Positions 19,134 through 28,578 of a stretch of 64,000 nucleotides of DNA are shown one piece after another. Under the pieces are notes generated by a model, which ran no database searches, was not told where the DNA came from, and saw only the letters and a list, made by a program, of their open reading frames with translations. Position 1 is the stretch's first letter; each line of letters starts with the position of its first letter. A program made the translations under genes and the position numbers. The DNA comes from Pseudotabrizicola alkalilacus (GTDB lineage: Bacteria > Pseudomonadota > Alphaproteobacteria > Rhodobacterales > Rhodobacteraceae), in the NCBI RefSeq assembly GCF_003443995.1, contig NZ_QWEY01000005.1:220501-284500 (forward strand), given 5' to 3'.

Positions 19134-19982
19134 ATGGCGGTCAGGGCAACGGGGTCAGAGACGGATGTTCCCCTGAGTGATCGGGACTTCTTGCGCATTG
19201 CTGAGCTTGTTCACACCCTTGCCGGCATTGTTCTTGCCGAGGCCAAGCGACCCTTGGTGCAATCGCGGCTGATAAAGCGGCTACGGGTTCTGCATTTGCC
19301 GGATTTTGCAGCCTATGCCAATTTCATTTCTGATCCTGGCAACACTTCGGAACGCCTGGAGTTGATTTCTGCAGTCACAACCAACGTGACATCCTTTTTT
19401 CGGGAGCAGCATCACTTCGAGACTTTGACCAAGATCGCCTTACCGCCTTTGATGGCCAAAGCACAGGCAGGCGCACGGGTGCGGATCTGGTCAGCCGGTT
19501 GCTCCAGCGGGGAAGAGCCTTACAGCATTGCTGCATCGCTGTTGTCTGTCAGTCCGGATGTGCAGCGCTATGACGTGCGCATACTGGCGACCGACATTGA
19601 CCGGACGATGATTGAGAGAACCCGTCGTGGGGTCTATCCGCGCGACGTGGCATTGGGGATGGCACCGGAACTGGCACGCCGGTTGTTCGCAGAGTCAAAG
19701 CCCGGGGAACCATTGCACGTCAGCGAAAAAGTCAAGCGACTGGTCACATGCAACGCATTGAATTTGCAAGATTCCTGGCCGATGAAAGGCCCGTTTGATG
19801 TGATTTTCTGCCGGAATGTGGTGATATATTTCGACAAGCCGACACAAGAGCGCCTGTGGCAGCGGTTTTCTGATCTGCTTGCCCCAGAGGGGTTCCTGAT
19901 GATCGGCCATTCGGAGCGGATCACCGGCGCAGCGTTGTCGGAGTTTCGCACCGAGGGCATGACAACCTATAGACGCCGTTGA
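19134..19982 (+). CDS. cheR: chemotaxis protein methyltransferase CheR
   Basis: S-adenosylmethionine-dependent glutamate methyltransferase that methylates receptors for adaptation, 282 aa. It has an N-terminal CheR_N helical domain, then FFREQHHFETL, the SAM-binding WSAGCSSGEEPYSIA and the conserved FCRNVVIYFDK. ATG 19134 follows the cheW stop by one base; ATG 19119 inside the end of cheW is an alternative. The receptor in this cluster lacks a C-terminal CheR-tethering pentapeptide. Confidence 0.93.
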   Translation: MAVRATGSETDVPLSDRDFLRIAELVHTLAGIVLAEAKRPLVQSRLIKRLRVLHLPDFAAYANFISDPGNTSERLELISAVTTNVTSFFREQHHFETLTKIALPPLMAKAQAGARVRIWSAGCSSGEEPYSIAASLLSVSPDVQRYDVRILATDIDRTMIERTRRGVYPRDVALGMAPELARRLFAESKPGEPLHVSEKVKRLVTCNALNLQDSWPMKGPFDVIFCRNVVIYFDKPTQERLWQRFSDLLAPEGFLMIGHSERITGAALSEFRTEGMTTYRRR

Positions 19983-20018
19983 GAAGCGGCAGGGATAAGA
20001 CAGCACAAGGGGGCTGAA

Positions 20019-20402
20019 ATGAAGCGGGAAGACCTTAAAATCATGGTGGTGGATGACACAGCGGTCAGCCGGGGACTCATCACCCAAGCGCTGGACTGGA
20101 TGCAGATTGAGGGGTATCGCACCTGCGCTGACGGGGATGAGGCCTTGCGGTCTTTGGTGCAAAAGCCGGTGCATCTGGTGATTTCTGATTACCACATGCC
20201 TGGTCTGGATGGTCTGGGACTCCTGGAGGCGATACGCCGCACACGCGGGATCGAGCGGATGGGGTTTGTTCTGGTGACCGGCAGGGCCGATGCAACCGTT
20301 GTTGCAAAGGGACGTGCGCTGGGGATGAACAACATGATTACCAAACCTTTTACACGTGAGGGTATGCGCGACTGTATCGAGCGGGTGGTGGGGCCGATCT
20401 GA
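20019..20402 (+). CDS. cheY2: chemotaxis response regulator CheY (second copy)
   Basis: Receiver-only protein, 127 aa. Acidic pair in MVVDDTAV, phosphorylation Asp in ISDYHMPGLDG, Thr in LVTGRA and Lys in TKPF. It differs clearly from the first CheY, so the two are not a recent duplication. Its stop overlaps the ATG of the following CheT-like gene, which suggests the two products act together. Confidence 0.9.
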   Translation: MKREDLKIMVVDDTAVSRGLITQALDWMQIEGYRTCADGDEALRSLVQKPVHLVISDYHMPGLDGLGLLEAIRRTRGIERMGFVLVTGRADATVVAKGRALGMNNMITKPFTREGMRDCIERVVGPI

Positions 20403-20806
20403 TGGGCTCCCCTCCCGGCCCCCCTCCCGGTCCCGGCCCGGCTGTGTCAGATGTAACTCCGGTTCTGAGTGGGCGACTCGCAGTGTTGCGTAGTGGCCTG
20501 CATCTGGCGCAGATCGCCCAAGGTTTGCGCGATCTTGAAGCTGACATGATTGCTGTGGACCTGTCCGGGGCGGGAGCGCCCAAGCAGAATCGTTGGGAAC
20601 GGCGATCGCGTCTGCAGGCGCTTGATCTGATGATCCAAGAACTGACCGGATTGTCCGATATTCTGGTGGGGGCGGCATCGCATTTGTCCGATTCTCCCGA
20701 CCAGACAATAGATGCTCTGGTCGATATGCCACGCTTGCAAAGCCTGTCCCGTGCTCTGCGTGACCACGATTGCACGGCTCCGAGTTCCGAAGTCGTGATT
20801 TTCTGA
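20402..20806 (+). CDS. CheT/CheZ-like candidate phosphatase of the chemotaxis operon
   Basis: A 134-aa protein with no full-length family that I recognise. A Pro/Gly-rich start (1-17) is followed by a mostly helical region. One helix contains D75-L-M-I-Q79, a DxxxQ motif as used by CheZ and, as I recall, reported for S. meliloti CheT. The tail ends in SSEVVIF. It is coupled to cheY2 by an ATGA overlap and is the last + strand gene of the cluster; cheT is the last gene of the S. meliloti che operon. I infer a CheT-like role in dephosphorylating CheY and possibly contacting CheR. The motif and location are visible; the activity is inference. Confidence 0.55.
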   Translation: MGSPPGPPPGPGPAVSDVTPVLSGRLAVLRSGLHLAQIAQGLRDLEADMIAVDLSGAGAPKQNRWERRSRLQALDLMIQELTGLSDILVGAASHLSDSPDQTIDALVDMPRLQSLSRALRDHDCTAPSSEVVIF

Positions 20807-20843
20807 CCGTCAGAAGCAAGGCGGAGGGCAATGTGATCGCGCA

Positions 20844-21359
20844 TCAGAACAATACGATCTCGCTGCGCGGGGGAGGCTTGACACAAACCTCTCTGACCGC
20901 CGCCGCAGGCAGTTTCATTTGCTGAACTTGGCCGGATACCGGCCAAACCCGGATTTTCCGACCATGATCCCCACCGAGACTACCGCCCAGATTGCGGATG
21001 CCCTCGCGTTGCAGGAACTCTTCTGCAAAACGACCGTTTGCGGCACCAATGTCAGTCAGGCCCGGAACCATCCGGCCCCCTCCGAACAATTTGCCCTCCA
21101 GTCGTTCTCGACGCGCACCGGCCCGGATCAGGCTGTTGATCAAAAGCTCCATGGCGTTGAGGCCGTACTTCATGGCATTGCGGTCACTTGGATCATTTCC
21201 GGGAAGCAGGAAATGATTCAGCCCTCCGATGCCTGCGACCGGGTCGCGCAGAAACGCTGCCACACACGATCCCAGGATGGTGGAGAGAACGTCCTGCGGA
21301 TCGGAGGAAATGAGATGCTCGCCCTGAATGACGATTTTCAGACGCTCGCCACTTTGCAT
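20844..21359 (-). CDS. cheD: chemoreceptor glutamine deamidase CheD
   Basis: Deamidates receptor glutamines; 171 aa. The catalytic Cys is C32 in TILGSC and the His is H49 in GLNHFLLP, with T27 also conserved; the KLFGGG motif follows. The body ends near residue 150 and is followed by a tail of about 20 residues ending RSEIVLF, unusual for the family and similar to the tail of the convergent CheT-like protein. Its ATG shares a base with the cheB stop, so cheB and cheD are coupled. Confidence 0.9.
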   Translation of the reverse strand: MQSGERLKIVIQGEHLISSDPQDVLSTILGSCVAAFLRDPVAGIGGLNHFLLPGNDPSDRNAMKYGLNAMELLINSLIRAGARRERLEGKLFGGGRMVPGLTDIGAANGRFAEEFLQREGIRNLGGSLGGDHGRKIRVWPVSGQVQQMKLPAAAVREVCVKPPPRSEIVLF

Positions 21360-22033
21360 CAGTCAGTCCGCCTGCGATTGAAATCTTGCGACGTTGGATC
21401 TGCGGCCCGCAACAAGGCCGCAGCAATCAACCTGAGCGGCAGGATCTGCGCCGCAGCGCCCAGCTCGCGGGCGGCGCGTGGCATGCCATAGACGACGGAA
21501 CTTGCCTCATCCTGCGCAATGGTATGTCCACCCGCGCGGCGGATTTGCAGCAAGCCTTCAGCTCCGTCGCGCCCCATTCCGGTCAGCAAGGCGGCGACCG
21601 GTGCGGGGCGCAGCAATGCTGCGGACAGAAACAATTGATCAACAGCGGGCCGGTGCCCTTGGACCAGTGGCGCGTCAATCAGCCGGAGTGCGAGAGCCGT
21701 CTGTGCAAACAGGGCAAGATGAAGGTCACCCGCGGGGGCCACATGGATGCGGCCCGGCCGCGCAAGCTGCCGATCCTGCGCCAATACCACTTCAGCGGCA
21801 CAGGCGCGGTTCAGACCGCTGACAAAGCTTTCGACAAATCCGGGACGCATGTGCTGAACCACAAAAGTTGGTGGGCAGTCTGAGGGAAACTCGGAAAGCA
21901 GGGTATGAAGCGCCTCTACGCCGCCGGTGGATGCCCCAATCACAATGACCCGACCGGTGCCGCTCCGAGAGTCTTCTCCGTTCGCGTGCGTTTTTGTCTG
22001 ATCAGGCGGCACGGAATGCGCCCCCCCGTGCAT
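21359..22033 (-). CDS. cheB: CheB methylesterase domain protein lacking a receiver domain
   Basis: Receptor methylesterase/deamidase, only 224 aa against about 350 for standard CheB. The catalytic triad is present as S35 (GASTGG), H61 (VVQHM) and D156 (GMGRDGAEG). The N-terminal receiver and linker are absent, and the 30 residues before the domain are short and polar. It therefore cannot be activated by CheA phosphorylation in the usual way. The ATG at 22033 overlaps the end of the receptor gene by 32 bases; a GTG at 22012 is an alternative. Transcribed mcp-cheB-cheD. Confidence 0.88.
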   Translation of the reverse strand: MHGGAHSVPPDQTKTHANGEDSRSGTGRVIVIGASTGGVEALHTLLSEFPSDCPPTFVVQHMRPGFVESFVSGLNRACAAEVVLAQDRQLARPGRIHVAPAGDLHLALFAQTALALRLIDAPLVQGHRPAVDQLFLSAALLRPAPVAALLTGMGRDGAEGLLQIRRAGGHTIAQDEASSVVYGMPRAARELGAAAQILPLRLIAAALLRAADPTSQDFNRRRTD

Positions 22034-24944
22034 CTTTCAGGTTGAAACCGGCCAGAAGGGCCGAGAGCTCGTCGGCTTCCTGCTTGAGCAGAACGCTTGC
22101 GGCTGTTGACTCCTCGACCATGACAGCATTCTGCTGGGTTACCTTGTCAAGAACGGCAACCCCGGCATTGATTTCGGCCAGACTGTTGGACTGATCCTGA
22201 GCGGCCTGAGAAATATCCTGAACGATGCTGCTGATTTCGGCGACGTCAGAAACGATGGCCTCTACCGCGCGACCGCTTTGGCTGACAAGGTCCGCGCCGG
22301 TTCCGACCTGGGTTTCCGAGGTCGAAATCAGGGTCTTGATCTCTTTTGCGGCCTCGGACGAGCGCTGTGCCAAGGCTCGGACCTCGGCTGCGACCACTGC
22401 AAAGCCGCGCCCGGCTTCGCCTGCGCGTGCAGCCTCGACCCCGGCGTTGAGTGCAAGAAGATTGGTCTGAAAGGCAATGTCGTCGATAACCGAAATGATC
22501 TTGGAGATCTGATGCGAGGACTGTTCGATCGCTGCCATCGCCTCGATCGCCTGTCGCACAACGCCGCCGTTGTTGCGGGCCTCGTCATGGGCCGATCTGA
22601 CCTTGCCGCCGGCTTTGAGTGTGCCTTCGGTGGCAGAGCGCACATTCGCGGTAAGGGTGTCGAGCGCCGCTGCGGTCTGCTCAAGCGTGGCGGCCTGGCT
22701 TTCCGTGCGACGTGACAGGTCGGCTGCGGCACCGGCAATGTTGCCCGCGCCATCCAGAATCGCGGCGGTGACAGCCGCCACGCGTGCCAGAGTGTCTGAC
22801 AGGCTTTGGGCGGCCTGATTGCAGTTCAGGCGCAGGCTTTCGTAATCGGCCGGAAACGGCGTCATGATCTGCGCGGAAAGATCGCCGTCAGCAAGCGCCC
22901 CCAGCGCATCGCGCAGGGCTTCGACCACGTTTTGCTGTTCGGCAGAACGGATCTGCATGGCCTGTTCTGTGGCGGTGCGAAACTGAGTTTCTGCGGTTTG
23001 ATCGGTACAGATTGCGACAATCCGCTGCGCCTCACCCTTGCGGTTTGTGATGATGTTCAGATTGCTGATCACAAAGCGATCGCTGCCATCGCGGGCGACG
23101 CGATGCTGGAGTTCACAGACATGGCCCTGGGCGATCACGCGGGCCAGAACCTCTTCGGCATGGGATTTTCCGGCTTTGAACAGGGTTCCGACGTGCCGGC
23201 CGATAATAGCGGCGCTGTCATAACCATAATCTGTCAGGGCCATGTCGTTCATGCTGAGGATGCGCCCGTCGAGCCCGATTTCCAGCACGGCCTGAGCCGT
23301 GTTGACAGCCGAAATGATCGCATTGCTCCGGCGCTGTTCGCGCACATTTTCCCAGACCACCACAAAGCCCGCCCGCGTTCCATTGTCATCCTCAACGGCG
23401 CTGATCGACAAGGCAAACACCTGCTCTCCGATCTGGATGTCAGAGTCCATCTGGCCGTTCGTCAGGTTTGCCAGCATGGTCATGTTGTTGTGGTGATTGC
23501 CGTGAAAGACCGAGATGTTGCGGCCAATCAGCCGATCCGGGTCCAGTCCGGCAAAGCGGGTCTGAAAATCGGCGAAATGCTCGCGAAACAGCGAGATCAG
23601 GGCATCATTGACATAAAGCAGATTTCCTTCGGCATCCGAGATCATCATGGCCGTGCTGGTGGTGGCAAATGCCTTGCCCTTGAACAGCATTTCCACGCGG
23701 TTTGCATCGGCAGCCGACTGGTCCTGCCGAAACCGTTCCAGCCCGCGGGCCAGTTCGCCAACCTCGTCCTTGCGGTCAAGAAAGCCGATCACGACAGGTT
23801 GGCGCGCCAGCATAGACAGGGTGGCCTGTGTCAGGTGCGACAGGGGGCGCGCGATCCAGCGGCCGATTGCGAGGCCCACCCCCAATGACGCAAGACCCAG
23901 TATCCCTAGGGCAAAAAGGGTGCGCAACATGGCGTCCCTGACCGGGGCTGCGACACGCGCCTCATCGAGTTCGGTCACGATGGACCAGCCCGCATCAAAG
24001 GCACCGATGGGCCGGTATGCGGCAAGAACGGAGGAGCCAGTCGCATTGGTGGTGCTTTGCATCACGCCAATCTCGCCCTGTTGTGCTGCTGTCACCTGCG
24101 GCGTCTGCGCGGGCTGGCGGCTTTGCACCATTTCTTCCCCGTTTGTGGTCCAGTAATAGCCACTGGCTCCCAGCAGGGTGAATGTATAGGTTTCACCATC
24201 CTGGCCGTCATCACTGACCAGCCCTGCCAGCAAACTTGATGGGATACGAACCGCTGCGACGCCAATCCTGCGCCCGGCGCTGTCTGCCACGGCATGGGCC
24301 AGAAAACCCGCCGGATCGCCTTTTGCGTAAGTATAGGGCGCCAGGTCTTCGAAGACCAGATGTGGCCTTGTTCCCTCCAGCGCGCGCCGGACGGCAGAGC
24401 CGAGTGGGGTGCCGGCCAGATCACCGCTGAGGGCGTTCTGGCCAAGATCGCCCTCTTTCGTGACGGTGTAGACCAGTGTTCCCTCTGCGTCGAACAGCAG
24501 CACGTCATAAAATCCGTGTTCGCGGCGCAGGTCGCGATAGAAATCGTGCACCTTTGCATGAGTCTGACCATAGGCGCTGCGATCCATGGTGTAGTCGAAC
24601 GTATCGCGCGCGGTGCCATTGGCACGGTTCGGATCAATATAAGTGCGTTTCAGAAAATCTGCGGCGTCGGGGCCAGAGGCGCGCAACATGGTCGACAACT
24701 GCTGGATTGTATCCCTGGTCTGCTTGCTGCCGGCCAAGGCGGCGACGGCCCGCCCGGACGCATCAAACCAGGTGTCGACCCGTTTGGCTGCCCGTGCCGT
24801 TGCCCCTTCCATGCCGGATATGGCCTGTGTGATCAGGGCTTTTCGCATATCGGCGAGGACAAAGGCGGCATAGCTGGTCAGAAGGGTCAGAATCGACAGG
24901 ACAAAAACAGCGGGAAGAAGAATCGTCAGACGCGTTCGTTTCAT
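22002..24944 (-). CDS. methyl-accepting chemotaxis protein with Cache, HAMP and two PAS domains
   Basis: Transmembrane chemoreceptor of 980 aa. TM1 is at about 5-30, a large periplasmic double-Cache-like sensor at about 40-330 and TM2 at about 335-360. HAMP and two PAS domains (about 420-540 and 545-670) precede the signalling domain (about 690-960), whose hairpin tip region includes [20 protein letters not shown]. The C-terminus (GGAFRAA) has no NWETF-like pentapeptide. ATG 24944 is preferred because GGAG lies 6 bases upstream; a start at 24971 is possible. The ligand is unknown. Confidence 0.9.
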   Translation of the reverse strand: MKRTRLTILLPAVFVLSILTLLTSYAAFVLADMRKALITQAISGMEGATARAAKRVDTWFDASGRAVAALAGSKQTRDTIQQLSTMLRASGPDAADFLKRTYIDPNRANGTARDTFDYTMDRSAYGQTHAKVHDFYRDLRREHGFYDVLLFDAEGTLVYTVTKEGDLGQNALSGDLAGTPLGSAVRRALEGTRPHLVFEDLAPYTYAKGDPAGFLAHAVADSAGRRIGVAAVRIPSSLLAGLVSDDGQDGETYTFTLLGASGYYWTTNGEEMVQSRQPAQTPQVTAAQQGEIGVMQSTTNATGSSVLAAYRPIGAFDAGWSIVTELDEARVAAPVRDAMLRTLFALGILGLASLGVGLAIGRWIARPLSHLTQATLSMLARQPVVIGFLDRKDEVGELARGLERFRQDQSAADANRVEMLFKGKAFATTSTAMMISDAEGNLLYVNDALISLFREHFADFQTRFAGLDPDRLIGRNISVFHGNHHNNMTMLANLTNGQMDSDIQIGEQVFALSISAVEDDNGTRAGFVVVWENVREQRRSNAIISAVNTAQAVLEIGLDGRILSMNDMALTDYGYDSAAIIGRHVGTLFKAGKSHAEEVLARVIAQGHVCELQHRVARDGSDRFVISNLNIITNRKGEAQRIVAICTDQTAETQFRTATEQAMQIRSAEQQNVVEALRDALGALADGDLSAQIMTPFPADYESLRLNCNQAAQSLSDTLARVAAVTAAILDGAGNIAGAAADLSRRTESQAATLEQTAAALDTLTANVRSATEGTLKAGGKVRSAHDEARNNGGVVRQAIEAMAAIEQSSHQISKIISVIDDIAFQTNLLALNAGVEAARAGEAGRGFAVVAAEVRALAQRSSEAAKEIKTLISTSETQVGTGADLVSQSGRAVEAIVSDVAEISSIVQDISQAAQDQSNSLAEINAGVAVLDKVTQQNAVMVEESTAASVLLKQEADELSALLAGFNLKDARGGAFRAA

Positions 24945-25217
24945 TCTGCACTCCAACCTGACTGCCCTCACACACCGGATCGGTGCAGAAGCCGCTAGGT
25001 GAGCAGTGTGGCGTATGGGCTCCTAATCTTCCCCTAACGTAAAAACTTCTAACGATTTTCGGTGCGGCAAGGTGCCTGGCTGTTCCGTACATTCACCAGG
25101 ACGCGGCAGGGACTGCGCCACGTGCATGATTCCGGACTTGTCCGCGCAAGCCATTTTGGTGTGGCCCCTTCGGGCGCTGTGCGAGCACAGACGCCGTCCG
25201 GGAGCGAAAAGGGGAGC
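24945..25217. other. intergenic region, no gene seen
   Basis: The 273 bases between the start of the receptor gene and the end of the glutaryl-CoA dehydrogenase gene hold no credible coding sequence. The part near 25020-25060 is A/T-richer than its surroundings and is where the receptor promoter would be expected. I could not identify a sigma-28 or sigma-54 promoter with confidence. Confidence 0.5.
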
Positions 25218-26441
25218 TTAGAAAAACGCCTGCAACCCGGTGATCGCGCGGCCCAGGATCAGCGCGTGCACGTCATGCGTGCCCTCATAGGTGTTGACCG
25301 TTTCCAGGTTCACCATGTGGCGCATGATCTGGTAATCTTCCTGAATGCCGTTGCCACCATGCATGTCGCGCGCCATCCGGGCCGCGTCCAGTGCCTTGCC
25401 GCAATTGTTGCGCTTGATGATCGAGATCATCTCGGGGGCCGCATTGGCCTGATCCAGCAGCCGCCCGACCTGCAGGCAGCCCTGTAGACCCAGGCTGATT
25501 TCCGACATCATGTTCGCCAGTTTCAGCTGAAACAGCTGGGTCTGCGCCAGCGGCTTGCCGAATTGCTTGCGGTCCAGCCCGTACTGACGGGCGGCATGCA
25601 GGCAGAATTCGGCCGAACCCATCACCCCCCAGGCAATGCCATAACGCGCGCGGTTGAGGCAGCCGAACGGACCCTTGAGCCCTTCGACATTTGGCAGCAG
25701 GGCGTCTTCGCCGACTTCGACATCTTTCAGCACAATCTCGCCGGTGATGCTGGCGCGCAAGCTGAGCTTGCCGCCGATCTTGGGGGCCGACAGGCCCTTG
25801 GTGCCTTTATCCAGCACAAAGCCCTTGATCTTGCCGCCATGCGCCTCGGATTTGGCCCAGACGACGAAGACATCGGCAATCGGGGCGTTGGAAATCCACA
25901 TCTTGGCGCCGTTGAGCACGTAGCCATTGGCGGTTTTCTTTGCCACGGTTTTCATGCCCGCAGGATCGGAACCGGCATCGGGTTCGGTCAGGCCAAAGCA
26001 GCCAATCCATTCCCCGGTTGCCAGTTTCGGCAGATACTTCTGCCGCTGCGCTTCGGTGCCATAGGCATAGATCGGGTACATCACGAGTGAGGATTGCACG
26101 CTCATCATGCTGCGATAGCCGGAATCCACCCGTTCTACCTCGCGCGCAACCAGACCGTAAGCGACGTAAGACGCGCCCAGACCACCGTATTCCTCGGGGA
26201 CGGTGACGCCCAGCAGGCCCATTTCGCCCATCTCACGGAAAATCTCGGGGTCGGTGGATTCATCGCGATAGGCGGCGATGACCCGCGGCTGCAGCCTTTC
26301 CTGTGCGTATGCACGGGCGGCATCGCGCAGCATGCGCTCCTCTTCGGTCAGCTGGTCATTGAGACGGAACGGGTCTTCCCAGTCGAAACGGCCCAGATCG
26401 GGGGCGTCTTTGGCTTTCAGCTTCGGGGCGTCTTGGGTCAT
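25218..26441 (-). CDS. gcdH: glutaryl-CoA dehydrogenase
   Basis: FAD-dependent oxidation and decarboxylation of glutaryl-CoA to crotonyl-CoA, in lysine/tryptophan and glutarate catabolism; electrons go to ETF. The 407-aa protein has the GCDH-type start FDWEDPF and the acyl-CoA dehydrogenase motifs [14 protein letters not shown] and [10 protein letters not shown]. Near the C-terminus are [11 protein letters not shown] and [16 protein letters not shown], typical of glutaryl-CoA rather than short-chain enzymes. A LysR regulator is divergently oriented upstream. Confidence 0.9.
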   Translation of the reverse strand: MTQDAPKLKAKDAPDLGRFDWEDPFRLNDQLTEEERMLRDAARAYAQERLQPRVIAAYRDESTDPEIFREMGEMGLLGVTVPEEYGGLGASYVAYGLVAREVERVDSGYRSMMSVQSSLVMYPIYAYGTEAQRQKYLPKLATGEWIGCFGLTEPDAGSDPAGMKTVAKKTANGYVLNGAKMWISNAPIADVFVVWAKSEAHGGKIKGFVLDKGTKGLSAPKIGGKLSLRASITGEIVLKDVEVGEDALLPNVEGLKGPFGCLNRARYGIAWGVMGSAEFCLHAARQYGLDRKQFGKPLAQTQLFQLKLANMMSEISLGLQGCLQVGRLLDQANAAPEMISIIKRNNCGKALDAARMARDMHGGNGIQEDYQIMRHMVNLETVNTYEGTHDVHALILGRAITGLQAFF

Positions 26442-26528
26442 GGTGTCCTCCGGTTCAGGTCAGTGTGCCATGGGTTGCAAAGGCGCGAAAGGTATCGCTT
26501 CGGTGCATGGCCCCGTGGTCTGCGGCAT

Positions 26529-26582
26529 CTGTCCCGGGGGCGCTGCCCCCGGACCCCCGGAGTATTTGGGAAAGCTGCAATT
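26529..26582 (+). repeat. dispersed intergenic repeat, copy B
   Basis: GC hairpin CCGGGGGC-gct-GCCCCCGG at 26534-26552 followed by the core GGAGTATTTGGGAAAGCTGC at about 26559. Same family as copies A, C, D and E. It lies between the divergent gcdH and LysR genes. Confidence 0.7.
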
Positions 26583-26674
26583 GCAAGAGATCGTGCCGGG
26601 AGGGTGCGCCCCTTATTGCGCAGAGTGGGGGCGAATGCTATCGACGTCTTCTCACCAGTTCATGAGGAAAACGC

Positions 26675-27559
26675 ATGATCGGATCGCGTCGGCTGTTGCC
26701 CTCGATGCCCGCGCTGCTGGCGCTGGAGGCGGTGGACCGGCTGGGTACCGTATCAGCCGCGGCGGCGGAGCTGTCGCTGACCCAAGGGGCGGTGAGCCGG
26801 GCGCTGCAGGGGCTGGAGGGGCAGCTGGGCGTGGTGCTGTTCATCCGCGAGCGCCAACGGCTGCGGCTGACCCCGGCGGCACAGGAATATGTGCGGCAGG
26901 TGCGGGTGCATCTGACCGGGCTGTCGCAGGCCTCGCTGCGGTTGCGGGTCAATCCGGGGGGCGGCGGGCTGTCGCTGGCGATCCTCCCGGCGTTCGGGGT
27001 GCATTGGCTGGCCCCGCGTCTGCCGGGGTTTGCACGGCAGCATCCGGGGGTGACGGTCAATCTGTCCACCCGGCTGCGCCCGTTCGATTTTGCCGCCGAA
27101 GGGTTTGATGCGGCCATCCATTTCGGCCGCGCCGACTGGCCGGGGGCGGAGCATCTGTTGCTGATGGAGGAAGAGGTGCTGCCGGTCTGTGCCCCGGCGC
27201 TGTTGCCGGACCCGATCGCGGGGGCCGAGGCGCTGCTGACGTTGCCGCTGTTGCAGCTGGAAAGCCGACCCGGTGCCTGGGGCCGCTATCTGGCGCAGCA
27301 AGGGGTGCCGGGACAGCGCCCGGCGGGGATGCTGTTCGATCAGTTTGCCACCATGACGCAGGCCGCGATCCATGGTCTGGGTGTGGCGCTGTTGCCGCTG
27401 TTTCTGATCGAGGATGCGTTGCGCGATGGCAGCCTGATCGCCGCCTGGCCGGTGCGGGGCCGGGGCTTGGGCAGTTACTATCTGGTCTGGCCGCGTGACG
27501 TGCCGCCGCGTGCGCCCTTGATCGCCTTTCGGGACTGGACCGCGGCTCAGGTGAAGTAG
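26675..27559 (+). CDS. LysR-family transcriptional regulator (GcvA/GcdR-like)
   Basis: DNA-binding regulator of 294 aa. The N-terminal winged helix-turn-helix has LEAVDRLGTVSAAAAELSL followed by TQGAVSRALQGLE. The C-terminal half is a periplasmic-binding-protein-like effector domain with VNLSTRLRPFDFAAEGFDAA, a stretch typical of the GcvA branch. ATG 26675 has GAGG 7 bases upstream. It is divergent from gcdH, so it probably controls glutaryl-CoA degradation; LysR proteins usually bind such shared intergenic regions. No clear T-N11-A operator was singled out. Confidence 0.87.
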   Translation: MIGSRRLLPSMPALLALEAVDRLGTVSAAAAELSLTQGAVSRALQGLEGQLGVVLFIRERQRLRLTPAAQEYVRQVRVHLTGLSQASLRLRVNPGGGGLSLAILPAFGVHWLAPRLPGFARQHPGVTVNLSTRLRPFDFAAEGFDAAIHFGRADWPGAEHLLLMEEEVLPVCAPALLPDPIAGAEALLTLPLLQLESRPGAWGRYLAQQGVPGQRPAGMLFDQFATMTQAAIHGLGVALLPLFLIEDALRDGSLIAAWPVRGRGLGSYYLVWPRDVPPRAPLIAFRDWTAAQVK

Positions 27560-27666
27560 GGTTGGTGCGAATCTGCACAGCTGCCGTGTCCGGATCGGTC
27601 TTATCTGCAAATCTCTTTCCGCTATCTTTGCCTCAACGCCCTGCTTCGGGGCGACAGGAGGGCAAA

Positions 27667-28578
27667 ATGACCACCATTCCCGGCATCCACCATGTCACCG
27701 CCATTTCTGGCGCACCCCAACCCAATGTCGATTTCATCACCGGAGCCCTTGGCCAGAAGCTGGTCAAGAAGACCGTCAACTTTGATGATCCCGGCACCTA
27801 TCATCTGTATTACGGCGACGGCGCGGGCAGTCCCGGCACGATCCTGACCTTCTTTCCCTTTGCCGATGCGGGCCCCGGCCGGTCCGGTCCGGGTATGGCC
27901 TCGGCCTATGCCTATGCGATCCCGAGCGCCGATTTCGACCGGATCACCGATGATCTGGCTGTTCGCGGGCTGACCACGGCGGGTGCCGGGCAACGCTTTG
28001 GCGAGCGGATCGTCACGCTGCGCGACCCCGATGGTGCGCCGGTGGAACTGATCGAGAGCGCCGATGCTGCTGATACACATGGCTTTCACTCGGTGACGCT
28101 GTGGGAACGGGATCCCGAGCGGACCGTGCGGCTGCTGACCGATGTGTTCGGCTATCAGCACGCCGGGACCGAGCAGGAGGGTGCTGTGGAACGTCAGCGG
28201 CTGATCGCACCGGGGGACGCGCGCGGGCGCATTCTTGATGTGATCCGTGTCGCCGGTGCGCAACCGGGGCGGCAGGGGGCGGGTACCATTCACCATGTTG
28301 CCTTCCGCACCAGGGATGATGCCGAGCAGGTGGAGTGGATGGACCGACTGGCGCGGGCAGGGCATCGCACCACACCTGTCACCGACCGGCAGTATTTCAA
28401 CGCGATCTATTTCCGCGAACCGGGCGGGGTGCTGTTTGAAATCGCCACCGATCCGCCGGGATTCTCTGTGGACGAATCTGCAGAAAGCCTGGGTCAGGCG
28501 CTGAAGCTGCCGCCGCGCTATGAGGCGATGCGCGACCGGATCGAGCGGGTTCTGCCGCCGCTGCGGGTGCGGTCATGA
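27667..28578 (+). CDS. two-domain VOC ring-cleaving dioxygenase, MhqO-like
   Basis: Predicted metal-dependent extradiol-type dioxygenase with two vicinal-oxygen-chelate modules (303 aa; about 1-130 and 140-280). The N-terminal GIHHVTAIS and the later TIHHVAFRT supply metal-ligand histidines, and RQYFNAIYFREPGG is the conserved ending around the C-terminal Glu ligand. ATG 27667 follows a GGAGG. The next gene is an MhqD-like hydrolase overlapping by 4 bases; Bacillus subtilis mhqNOD is a comparable pairing for quinone/hydroquinone detoxification. The substrate here is not known. Confidence 0.8.
   Translation: MTTIPGIHHVTAISGAPQPNVDFITGALGQKLVKKTVNFDDPGTYHLYYGDGAGSPGTILTFFPFADAGPGRSGPGMASAYAYAIPSADFDRITDDLAVRGLTTAGAGQRFGERIVTLRDPDGAPVELIESADAADTHGFHSVTLWERDPERTVRLLTDVFGYQHAGTEQEGAVERQRLIAPGDARGRILDVIRVAGAQPGRQGAGTIHHVAFRTRDDAEQVEWMDRLARAGHRTTPVTDRQYFNAIYFREPGGVLFEIATDPPGFSVDESAESLGQALKLPPRYEAMRDRIERVLPPLRVRS

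Noticed and set aside
20801..20815. TTCTGAC-c-GTCAGAA palindrome between the CheT-like gene and cheD
   Set aside because: Only 7-bp arms, no T tract, partly inside the coding end; too weak to call a terminator.
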